Assembly: GCF_000003815.2 (NCBI RefSeq)
Contig: NC_049997.1
Coordinates: 10,951,423-11,004,085 of the forward strand
DNA from: Branchiostoma floridae
Taxonomy: Eukaryota; Chordata; Leptocardii; Amphioxiformes; Branchiostomatidae
Length of the DNA: 52,663 nucleotides
Direction: 5' to 3'
Each line of letters opens with the position of its first letter. The first letter of the stretch is position 1. The notes under the pieces were generated by a model. It was given only the letters and a program-made list of their open reading frames with translations. It had not been told where the DNA came from and searched no databases. Shown here piece after piece: positions 33,238 to 44,184 of this stretch. Position numbers and translations under genes: made by a program.

Positions 33238-35822
33238 ATGACCTTGACCCCTGACCCTCGACCCCTGGGCCTGTCCCAGGACGTGACCTTGGCGGTTCTC
33301 CCCAGACTGTACATGGAGGAAGTGGTGTCTGAACTGGGCAGGAGAAACATCAGCACCAGGGACGTCAACAACAAGGAGCTGCTGGTGGCTGTGCTGAGGG
33401 TTGTCATGGAGAAGGAGTACAGCGGGACGGCAGTTCTGTACAAGAAGGCAAACATCGTGGTTTCAATGTCGAGTCAAGGTTGATAATCTTTGATATTAGA
33501 GTAGAGTAGAGTAGAGTAGAGTTCTTCAGGCTCAGGTAGGAACTGCAGTTCCAGTTTAGGCCGCTCTTTCCTTTCTAAGACACTGATATTGTCTACAAAA
33601 AAAAACTTCACTATAACACAGGAAGAATTAAAACGTAACACTTTACTCACATACTTTTTATCTTATTTGGTATTTTGTAATGCTCGTATACCAAAGACTT
33701 TAAAAAGGTACATGCTGCTTTCTCTGCTTAGCACTCAGCATTCGGGAGAGTATGGAAGTTGAACACACACCACTACAAGTGGACGAGCCCCCTGCTGTAG
33801 TGATTGCGTTGTGTGGCCCAAAGGCTACTGAAACGGAGATGGGCGCAGCCCTATGGGCCATCAGGCGCGGGAACGACTTTAACTTAATGCTCATATTCCT
33901 TTATTTGGGGTACATAGATATCAGATGAACGAACTTAAATATAAGTTCACATATCTCTTCAATATTTTAAACCTTTGTACAGGACAAAAGATGACAGCAA
34001 TGCTATGTGGAAGGCAACAATCTGATGTTTCAGGACTCACTCTCATATCAGGTTCAGAATATGGTAAGTCCACACAATCTTCAATTTATGGACAAAATCC
34101 TTTAAAGATAAGAAAATGTATTAATGATAAGAAAATGTAATGCGAGAATATAAAAGTAAACAGCAGCCTGTTTTGCAGAGGAAATGGGATGTATTCAAGT
34201 CTCCCCTCTTTTTACTTTGTGTAGGAAAAGCAACATCACAATCCCAAGAGTCGGCAAACTCAGCACATTCTCCTGTTCCAAAGATACAACATGTACAAAA
34301 ATTGACTGCGCCCATGACAGAACAACAATGGACTTCCCCTACCACAGCACCTGCACCTGTTCAACAGTGTACCATCCCCACCACGGTGTCTCCACCTGCC
34401 CAACAATGGGTCACTCCAACAATAGCATCTGCACCTGTTCAACAATGGACCACCCCTAGCACAGCACCTGCACCTGAACAACAATGGATCACCCTCTCCC
34501 CAACACAAATGGCGCAGTCCTCTATGGAAGAATTAGACAACTTTGATGGTGCTGCTTTCTCTTCATCCTCTGACACAGAGGAACCAGGGATAGTCCAGAG
34601 TCCACAGGTGGAAATTACAGTAAGTAAAAGCCCTAGAAATTAGACAAAATATCTTTTCTACCTGATAGTAAGTGTAAGTACAAAACGTCAATGCAATGTA
34701 ATTTTTTTTAGTGAAAAGCATCAATGCAATGTAATTTTTAAATTTTGTTGTTGGTCTCTTCAGGAACGAGCAAGCAAAGATGGTGCCAAGGAACTGAAAC
34801 AATGTCCTCACTGTGATTATACATCAATGGATTCTTCCAACTTCAGAAAGCATTTCCTCAGACACTCCAACAAGAAACGATTCAAGTGTTCTCATTGTGA
34901 CTATGCAGGAGAAACAAAGACTCGTCTTCGTGAACACACACGTATCCATACCGGAGAAAAACCCTTCAGTTGCAAGTCATGCAATTTCAAAACAGCACAC
35001 AAAACAGCCTTTAAGTACCACATGAAAACCCACACAGGAGAGAAGCCGTACATGTGTGAGGTGTGCGGACACAGGGCAGCTCAGGCTGCGTCTCTACGAA
35101 AGCACATGAAGGTACACACCAAAGAACCATTCAAGTGTGAAATCTGTGGATTTATAGCAATAATGGCTTCCCATCTAGAAAGTCATATGAAAACCCACAC
35201 TGGAGAGCTACCATATAAGTGTGACTTTGAAGGATGTAACTTTGCAACAACAATGCAAGTAAAACTTCAGGATCATCAGAAAGTCCACATGAAAGAGAAA
35301 CCGTTTGCCTGTGATCAGTGTACTTACAAAAGCCACAACAAGTACCACCTGATTGATCACATGAAAACTCACACAGGGGAGAAACCCCATGCCTGTGACC
35401 AGTGTAATTACAGGTCAGTATCTTCAACTGGTCTCTTCAGACATAAGCTTAAAAAACACGAAGGTGAGAAACTCTGGCCATGTGACATCTGTGGGCGCAA
35501 ATGTTTTTCTGAAGCCCTTTTGGAGAAGCACAAAGAACGACACAGTCGTGAGCAGGGGCTACTTGTCTGCAAAGAATGCAACTACAGGACATTTGATTTC
35601 ATGGCAATGAAGGAGCACAAGAGAGTACATACTGGAGAAAGACCATATGCCTGTGACAAGTGTGACTATAGAGCATCTATGCAAAACTACCTGAGAATAC
35701 ACATGCGGAAACACAGTTCAGAAAAGCCATTCAAATGTCCGCATTGCGACCACTGTACAAAGAGAAAAGATTGTCTTAAGAGCCACGTCAAAAAGAAACA
35801 TAAATGTGAATTGACACCCTAA
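33238..35822 (+). CDS. C2H2 zinc-finger protein, tandem copy 2 (first ATG frameshifted; about 591 aa from downstream ATG)
   Basis: Exons: A 33102-33478, B 33983-34063, C 34225-34619, D 34764-35822, the same phases as copy 1. The first ATG (33104) opens the repeat frame but meets TGA at 33194-33196. About 13 bases of one 45-base repeat are missing, between CGACCC and AGGACG at 33187-33188. Starting at ATG 33238 restores the family frame and gives a length close to copy 3 (241+81+395+1059 nt). Exon C has five Pro/Gln repeats and an SSSSDTEEP patch. Exon D has 12 C2H2 fingers, the last ending KSHVKKKH. An AATAAA lies at 35866. Either translation starts downstream or the copy is decaying; the intact fingers favour function. 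Confidence 0.75.
33487..33525. repeat. (agagt)n microsatellite
   Basis: Four to five tandem agagt units in the first coding intron of zinc-finger copy 2. Confidence 0.8.
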
Positions 35823-36024
35823 TCACAACTTTAACAGGAGAGTTGCTTTGTCATAAGTGTTTTGTAATAAAGATGCTCTTTTTTCTCACTTATTTGCATT
35901 TCTCACTTATTCAATTCTATAAACATATAGGAGTAAGACAAGTGAAAACTGTAAGTTATTTGTCCAATAAAGAGGCCCAGGTTGTGATCTGAGGATCAAG
36001 TTACAAAATGTATATATTACGCTT

Positions 36025-36125
36025 TTGAGAAAAGAGAAAAGATGTTCTTAAGAGCCACATCAAAAAGAGACATAAATGTGAATTGACATCTTGATACAAT
36101 TACAGCTTTGACAGAAGCTTTAACC
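36025..36125 (+). pseudogene. Fragment of a zinc-finger exon D 3' end
   Basis: The sequence around 36034-36090 (aaaagatgttcttaagagcc, acataaatgtgaattgacat) matches the last codons of exon D of copy 2, including the stop region and 3' UTR start. There is no upstream finger, so it is a tail fragment left by unequal exchange. Confidence 0.65.
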
Positions 36126-36789
36126 CAGAGAGCTGGGAAGAGAACTTTGCCATGAGTCGATGAAACTGAATGCACCTTGTCCCCAGGATCTGTTCCATTT
36201 AATGATTTTTTTTTCGAGAACACACAAACTAAATTGGTGTCTGTGGTCTAAGACTGACTAGAACATACTAAGTGTAAGCACATCCAACCCTTGCACTATG
36301 GGGAACAATGGGCATTGCAATTATGGAAAGAGAGACTGAGCATTAGTGCGAATGTTACAGATTACACTCAAGAAAATTGCACTCATGTTCCACCAAGTCA
36401 CTATTTTGGATTAAGTAATATTGTAATGATTCTAAACTATTTCAACAGTCACATTAGTTCTGAATCAGCTCAGAAACTAATATGAATAATGCTTTTAATG
36501 TTAGAATTGTTTCTAACATGTTAGAATACGGTATAGAATATTTAGAAAGTCAAAGGTTTGAAATTGTTCTCAAATTGTTTGAAAGGTTTCGAAAATGTTA
36601 GAATAAAATGCAACAAACACCAACGCAGTTATGTGGAATTGACTTTATCAACGTAATATATACAGGTATGACAATAATTTCATAAAGTATCATTCACTAT
36701 CAAATATGATCGGGAGAAATATTCTAAATTTCAGTACACCCCCTGGAACATAGTGGGACGGCCCAAATCACTTTACTGACCTTTGAACT

Positions 36790-36888
36790 CTAAAGCCGCC
36801 ATTTTCTCAGATCGTGTTCGTGGAAACAGACGAAAGGACATTCTTTTAATGTCGTTTCTTGCTTTCCGGAATTTCCAATACCACCACA
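36790..36888 (+). promoter_or_regulatory. Promoter and non-coding first exon of zinc-finger copy 3
   Basis: Matches the copy 2 promoter: agccgccattttctcagatc, cgtggaaacagacgaaa, then cacag|gtaggtaag. It would splice to the exon A acceptor at 37514. Conservation of the motif block above that of surrounding DNA supports function. Confidence 0.55.
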
Positions 36889-37522
36889 GGTAGGTAAGAG
36901 TGATCTTGTAATGTTTCGTAACAAATAGTAGACGTCAGTATTGGAATTTCCTGCTACATAACTTTTCAAAGTAGCAAAATTCGCGCCCGATTTGAAGAAT
37001 GGGAGGGCGGCGTTTACTTTTACAGTCTACAGTTTTACTATTTCAAGGAGGCGATAAAACTTGGTCATGTTCTGAATTAGATGATGGGTAAATAGGGGAA
37101 TGTATAATACCAGTATGCTAATTTAGTCCTAGATTTATACATGCCACACAGAGATAGTACCTGAACAGTTGAAGGCACGATTCATTTTGTATCAAGAACG
37201 CTGTTTGTTTGGGCTCCTTTTCTATCTGTTACTGGTGGTACAGACTTTGAAAGAGCTACACTTTCCAGAAAATTACTTTAGTGCAACATACATTGAAAAG
37301 ACATGGTGATGCATAGTCAAGTCATTGACTTACTTCCATGCGATCACCAACACATGAACAACACATGAAATTATGCAAAGGAAAAACAAGCAAAGCAAAT
37401 TCACAAATGTAAATCAAAAGACATAACATGAGGTTTCAAGTCCCTTAAAACTGGTATTGATTTACTTGTGCCAGGTAAGTATTGGTAACATTGCCACTGC
37501 ATTTCTATTCACAGAAATAGCC

Positions 37523-40292
37523 ATGTCCCAGGACGTGACCTTGACCCCTGACCCCCGACCCCTGGGTCTGTCCCAGGACGTGACCTTGGCGGTTCTCCCC
37601 AGACTGTACATGGAGGAAGTGGTGTCTGAACTGGGCAGGAGAAACATCAGCACCGGGGACGTCAACAACAAGGAGCTGCTGGTGGCTGTGCTGAGGGTTG
37701 TCATGGAGAAGGAATACAGCGGGACGGCAGTTCTGTACGAGAAGGCAAACATCGTGGTGTCAAAGTCGAGTCAAGGTACTGTAAATGCAATTAAGTTCGT
37801 GGGGATTTAATTTGGCGGTAGCAGAAAAAAAGGACTGTTCACGGTGGTTTTAAGTTAGCGGTAGTACCATGCACTGTAGTCTCTTAAATTAGATTTAAAA
37901 TGTTCAGAGATTGTGATTTTGAGTTTGTAGTGAATTGGCAACGCGAAAACCGCAAACATAAAACCACCCCGAAAAGTTCTGCATTTACAGCATATAAACC
38001 TTGGTAGTGTCCACAAGCAACTCTGATGCTGGAAGAATGACAGTTTTCTTGCATACCTTTTTTTATTGTGTATTGTTGGATTTTTTTTTAAATAGGAATG
38101 AGATAAAATGAATGAACTTACATACATTTAAGCTCATCATTCTCTATTATATTTCTTACTTTTGCACAGGAAAAACTATGTCAGCGAAAATTTGTGGACA
38201 GGAACGGGTGGATGTTTCAAGACTGCATCTCCTATCAGCTGCAGGATCTGGTAAAGCCTTTTGATACAAACTTAATTTTACAGGTAACATTCTATAAAGC
38301 TGACTAAATTTTGCAATGTGACTAAAATCTCCCTTGTTGTGCCTCTGTGTAGGAAAAAGGTCACAAGCACAAGAGTCAGCAAACCCAGAACAGCCTCATG
38401 TACCCAACAGACACTCTGGTAAACAATGGACCACCCCTGCTACATCACCTGCACCTGTGCAACAATGGACCACCCCTACCTCAGCACCTACACCTGTACA
38501 ACAAAAGACCACCCCTACATCAGCACCTACACCTGTCCAACAAAGGACCACCCCTACCACAGCACCTGCACCTGTCCAACAAAGGACCACCTCTACCTCA
38601 GCACCTACACCTATCCAACAATGGATCACCCCTGCCTCAGCACCTGCACCTGAGCAGCAGTGGACCACCTCCTCCTTAACACAGATGGTACAGTCCACTA
38701 TGGCAGAAGTGGATAACTTTGTTGATGGAGGATCCTGTTCATCCTCTGACACAGAGGAACCAGGGATGATACATACACCACAGGTGAAATACACAGTAAG
38801 TTGCTGTTGAGAAAATCTTACATAACTTCTACCTGCATTGTGGCTTTTTTTGTACATTATTCATTTTATATGCAAGAAATAGTAAATTTGCATGAACAGG
38901 GATATTCTATTAAATGCACCAGCATTTTTGTAACATCCTCGATTTTTTTCCCCTGTTCTCAAACAAAAGTGTGGCCACATGTCACCCAACAGTATGCCTG
39001 GCCAATCAGAATGTTATGCTTGCCAGAGGATCTGCTCTCCAGGGTAAGGGGGCACATGGTCAGAGCATTGGGCCACAGCGCCCTTGTTTCCCTCTTTAAA
39101 CAAGAATGGCAATAAAAACATTATTGAAATAGTGATGAATGTTTTTATAGGCTGTTATATTTTATATATACCAGGTAACCTGTTATATTCCTTAGTAATA
39201 TTTTCATCATTTTTTTCTTGGTCCCTTAAGAAACGAGCAAGCAAAGATGGTGCCAAGCAGCTGAAACATTGTCCTCAGTGTGATTATACATCACTGGATT
39301 CCTCCAACTTCAGAAATCATGTCCTCAGACACTCCAACAAGAAACCATTCAAGTGTTCTCATTGTGACTATGCCGCAAGAACAAAACATATTCTTCGTAA
39401 GCACATGGTTATCCATACCGGAGAAAAACCCTTCAGTTGCAAGTCTTGTGATTTCAAAACAGCACACAAAAATTCCTTACGGACCCACATGAAAACGCAC
39501 ACAGGAGAGAAGCCGTACATGTGTGAGGTGTGTGGACACAGGTCAGCTCAGGCCGGTGCTCTACGAATACACATCTTGACATTACACCACAAAGAACATA
39601 TCAAGTGTCGCATCTGTGGATATGTGGCAAAAAAGGCTTCCCATCTACAAGCTCACATGAAAACCCACACTGGGGAGCACAGGTGTGACTTTGAAGGATG
39701 CAACTTCACGACAACAATGCAACAGAAACTTCAGGAGCATCAGAAAGTCCACATGAAAGACAAACCATTTGCCTGCAATCAGTGTACTTTCCAAAGCCAC
39801 AACAAGTACAGTTTGATTGATCACATGAAAACTCACACAGGGGAGAAACCCCATGCCTGTGACCAGTGTGATTACAGGTCAGTAGCTTCATACGAACTCT
39901 TCAAACACAAGCGTACAAATCACGGAAAGAAATTCTGGCCATGTGACGTCTGTGGTCGTCAATGTTGTTCTGAAGCCCTTTTGGAGAGGCATAAAGAACG
40001 ACACAGCTATGAGCAGGGCAAGGGGGTCTATGTCTGCAAAGAATGCAACTACAGAACATTTGATTTCAAGACACTGAAAGAGCACATGAGAGTCCATACT
40101 GGTGAAAAGCCATATGCCTGTGACAAGTGTGATTACCGAGCAGCTGTGCAATACAACCTGAGGTCGCACATGGCAAGGAAACACAGTTCAGAAAGGCCAT
40201 TCAAATGTCCGCACTGCAACCATTGTACAAAGACAAAAGATGATCTGAAATCCCATATAAAAAATAGACATAAAGGTGAAATAACATCTTAG
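37523..40292 (+). CDS. C2H2 zinc-finger protein, tandem copy 3 (four coding exons, 612 aa)
   Basis: Exons: 37523-37775, 38170-38250, 38353-38795, 39231-40292; phases 1, 1, 0; sum 1839 nt. Exon A has a single full 15-residue repeat plus a partial one, then the same 60-residue module as copy 1. Exon C is longest here, with about seven 13-residue repeats (TTPTSAPTPVQQ). Exon D codes for 12 C2H2 fingers; finger 4 has one extra residue between its histidines. The exon D acceptor is ccttaag. There is no canonical AATAAA downstream; aatacag near 40348 may substitute. It is the most diverged copy in exons B-D but nearly identical to copy 1 in the exon A module. Confidence 0.85.
37776..37998. mobile_element. 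MITE inserted at the exon A donor of zinc-finger copy 3
   Basis: Ends tactgtaaatgca and tgcatttacagcata are inverted repeats, and the interior has ttcgtgggga / ccccgaaaagtt pairing. The left end begins within one base of the exon A boundary, so the intron's first bases (gtactg) come mostly from the element. Copies 1 and 2 have unrelated intron starts. Confidence 0.65.
38820..39230. other. Intron between exons C and D of zinc-finger copy 3
   Basis: Longer than the equivalent introns of copies 1 and 2. It contains about 130 bp (38965-39100) with no counterpart there, presumably an insertion. A frame open from 39084 into exon D is fortuitous; the acceptor before AAACGAGCAAGC marks the true exon. 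Confidence 0.4.
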
Positions 40293-40964
40293 ATTTGGCA
40301 TTGACAGGAGAGTTGTTTTGTCTGAAATGTTTTGTAATGAAGGGAAAATACAGATGCACCATTTGTTTACCATAATTTGCTCTTCTCACATTCATATGCA
40401 GATACTTAGACAAGCTTAAGTGAATGCCGTAACATTCATTACATGTCTAGTGAAGGAACACCTATGATCTGATGACATCGAGTTGAATTCAAATTATTCA
40501 TATAAAGTACATTCTAGCAGTAGTTTGTGGACAAACGTTTCAGTATTGATAGTAGAATTCAGTAAAAGTAGGAAGAACTGGAGTTCCACAACCGATGATA
40601 TTTCAATGAGATGCACAATTGAAATGAGATGCAAAGAAGTCTTTTAGCAGAATTTGTATTGAATTCATTATCTTTAGATATCCACTAGGAAGTTATTGTA
40701 ACATTTCCTCATTAATTCTGATGTTAAGATTTACATAATGTATGATATTCAACATGAATATGTCATCATCTACTGGTTACCAGTGAGTAACTATGCAGTT
40801 TCTCATTAATTTTGCAAATTAGGTCATGATTAGCATTATTGACATCCATTGATGTTCCTCTCGAACATTTTACACTTGTCCTATCATTTTGCACAATTTT
40901 TCTCCATTTGTATCGTTGCAGGGCAATATTTTGCATAAAGCTGTCTGTATATATGGAAATACTT
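40293..40964. other. 3' flank of zinc-finger copy 3, no gene seen
   Basis: The first 90 bases align with the 3' UTRs of copies 1 and 2 (ggagagttgttttgtc). The rest is A/T-rich and unremarkable. Confidence 0.45.
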
Positions 40965-43560
40965 TACATTTTGTTTATTTGTTTGTTTATTAAAATTCAC
41001 CACACAAGTGGAAGGGGCGGGGGAACAGGTGGTGACACCTTTACTGGCCCTCGCCCCGACATGAAAATACAATAAATACAGCAGATTAAGATTAATACTA
41101 AACGACATAAACAATCGTTCAGACTACCGAGCCCTTAAATCCTGGCAGGAGGCGCACTTACATGCAGTAGACCAGGTACAGAGGTTATCGGATACAAAGT
41201 GGCTTCTGAATCTCTCAACAGTAGATTTCACAAGTAGCTGTTTGAAAGACAATAGGTCGGACTGGTGCGACGACACAGCTCCTGTGCTGCGAACTGTGAC
41301 ATCAAGCTTGTTCCATTCGGTAACTAACCGTGGTACGTATGACATAGCAAATGTAGATGTTTTACAGCTACATGGCATCAGCATGAACGACCGACTACTC
41401 CTTGTTGGTCTAGCAGAAAATGATACATATTTAGACAGGTCAAGATCATTCATGTTGGATAGGGATTTAACAAATAACATGATATCAGCGATCTCTCTCC
41501 TATATGAGAGAGGTAACATGTTGAGGCACAGTAATCTATCTCTATAGTCAAGATCACCGGCATTTACATTGTCATTGGCACGCAGAATGAACTTAGTCGC
41601 CCGCCTCTGCACGCCTTCCAACAGGTACATGTGATTACGTGACAGTGGAGACCACACAGGGCAACAATACTCAAGTACTGATCTAACAAATGAAACATAC
41701 AATGCCTTGCGCACCTCCAGGCTGGAATCAAAGCCTACTGTGCGTATGATAAATCCAACCATAGAATTGGCTTTCTTTACAATGTTCACAATATGGCTGT
41801 TCCACAACAGGTCAGACTAGGCAAGAATTCCCAGGTCATTCATACTACTGACTGTGGACAGTGCAATGTCAGACATATAGTATGCAAAGGTTATTGGGCT
41901 CTTGGAGCGAGTCAAACGGAGCACCTTGCATTTCGAGGGGTGGAATGACATACCCCACCGAAGGCTCCAATCATACATAGACGAAATATCGGCCTGTAGT
42001 TTGACAGTCATCTAGGTTGCGAATCTCTCTGTAGCATTTCGAATCGTCAGCAAACAACGCTACAATGGAGTTCTTTGCAGTGCTAGGTAAGTCATTAATA
42101 TACAGTAAAAATAACATTGGGCCTAGAATCGAGCCCTGTGGTACACCGGAAGTAACGGGTAGCCACTCTGAGTGACTGCCTTCAACCACCACTCGCTGCT
42201 TTCGGTCAGTAAGGTACGAGTTAAACCATGACAGCAGTTTATCGTTAAACCCATACATCTGTAGCTTGTGGAGCAGACGAGAGTGTGGAACCGAGTCGAA
42301 TGCCTTGGCAAAGTCCAAGAAGAGCATATCGACCTGCCCACCTCTGTCTAGGATAGTGCCTACGTTATGGTAAACCTCTAACAGTTGAGTGGTTGTTGAA
42401 CGCCCCTTAATGAACCCGTGCTGCAAGCCATGAATAGAATCGTGGAGAATTGAAAACACTGTGTCGTATATGCACCTCTCCATGACTTTGCTAACGATAG
42501 ACAATAAAGAAACGGGCCTGTAGTTTGAGACGACTTGTTTGTCCCCCTTTTTGAATACTGGGGACACATTTGCCTCCTTCCAGTTAGAAGGAACTACACC
42601 TGAACTAACGGATTGGTTGAATAGCAAGGTCAGGGGAAGTGCAATTGACTGGGCACAATTCTTTAACACATGTGGGGAAATACTGTCAGGACCAACGGCT
42701 TTACTTTTGTCCAGATTAGAAAGTACATCTCGGACTGAGTCTACATTAAATTGAAGGCTACCAAGACTGTCAATAACTTTGATGTCAATAGTAGGTGCAC
42801 TAACATTCTGGTCAACTTGACTGAAAGTGGAGAAAAAGTACTTATTGAACAGGCCAGCCTTGTCGCCAGCCGATTTGGCAACAGAGTCCTCAAGATATAC
42901 GACAGATGGCAAAGTTCTTGATTTCGATTTCGCACGAACAAATGTCCAGAAGCGCTTCGGTGCGCTCTGCAGGGTAGATGATAGGCTGTCTAAATAGCCC
43001 ACATGCTTACGAGACAGAACGTTCTTCAGTTTGTTGTGGAGCACTCGATACTTCGCCCAGTGTGCTGGAGAGTCTGTCCGTTTGGCTCTGCGCCATGCCG
43101 TCTGCTTGTGGTTCTGGATGTCTCGAACTTCCCCGTCTATCCATGGAGGCGTTGTTGAGTCCTAAACTCTGCGCCAGGGCACGAACTGGTCGACAGCTGA
43201 CCGTATCATAGATGATAAGAATTCCCAGGCGGAGTCAATGACCTGACACTGTTGAACGGCTTCAGCTACTTGCCTAGAGGCGAGATGTGACCTAAGACCA
43301 TCCCAGTCGGCACGACTGTAGTTGTAAACCTTCCGAGAGAGGCCACGCTTGGACTGTAGTTTGCAATGGATACCGAATTCTAAGATAGTATGGTCCGTAT
43401 CGAATTCGGATGGAAGTTCACTTATGTCCGACACCCTTTCGGGGATGTTGCTGAAGACTAAGTCCAACATGTTGTTGCTGGAGTTGGATGGAATTGTGTT
43501 ATGCTGAAGAAGAAAGTGATCGTTTATTACATCACAAAATCTGCATCTAAACAGTAAGCA
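40965..43560 (-). mobile_element. Degenerate 5'-truncated non-LTR retrotransposon (endonuclease tail + reverse transcriptase)
   Basis: On the minus strand, 43560-43162 codes for the end of an apurinic-type endonuclease (LDLVFSN, DTDH). After a stop or frameshift, 43160-41971 codes for a reverse transcriptase with AVGPDSISPHVLK, FLDFAKAFDSVPH, VTSGVPQGSILGPMLFL and the catalytic FADD. Another frameshift near 42010 and a stop at about 41815 break the thumb/C-terminal part, which continues to 41124 with EYCCPVWSP and ATKFILRAN. The 3' UTR ends near 40975 in an (aaac/aaat)n tract. The domain order fits a CR1/Jockey-like LINE. It is inactive: at least two frameshifts and a stop, and most of the endonuclease is missing. 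Confidence 0.9.
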
Positions 43561-43629
43561 GCTAAACCTGTCCTGCAGTACAATGTGAACCAGTCAGAAT
43601 TGCCCTGAAGAAGGTTACAGCCAGATAAT

Positions 43630-44180
43630 AAAGCAATGGGTGTGTAAAAACTCTTTATTCTTTTGCTACATATGCCATGTTTCAGTTGATGGTAAAAAAA
43701 GACACAACTTGTCAAGTGCAAAATACCACAGTCAAAGGCTTTTCAAGTGCTGTACAGAGATAATTACCTTTTCATTCAATCAAACTAGTACATGTACTGT
43801 GCTCTCGTTTGTCAGGGCATCCAATAGTCCCTTTAATCCATAGACTTTGTATGGAAATGCTTTAACGAGATTCTGCGAAGGATGACTATATTGGTACCTC
43901 CCCTGCCAGATGCCTTTAGAACTACAGATCAATCATTGATAGTGCTTATTTCCCACAATACAAAACATCTATAATGTTAACATGTTAACTTTATGTAGTG
44001 ACTTCCTGTTTTTGTAGCCTCTTAAGGTTAAACGGTAACTGCAAGCCGGAACTTGAACCCTAAGCTACAATCGCGTTATTATGTCATCACCCTGCCATGC
44101 GTTGACAGGCGGTGTTTCAAATAAGGAGCTAGCGGTTGGGCCTAAACAGGGTCCGTATACTCAAGAATATCTCGAGAAGT
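43630..44180. other. Unassigned stretch between LINE and satellite
   Basis: No exon, RNA gene or clear repeat was recognised. Confidence 0.4.
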
Positions 44181-44184
44181 ACAA

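Noticed and set aside
33700-33894. 64-codon minus-strand frame in the first coding intron of zinc-finger copy 2
   Set aside because: The sequence (gcagccctatgggccatcagg and so on) looks like an interspersed repeat fragment absent from copies 1 and 3. No start or splice signals support a gene.
41242-41547. 101-codon plus-strand frame
   Set aside because: Antisense to the LINE C-terminal region.
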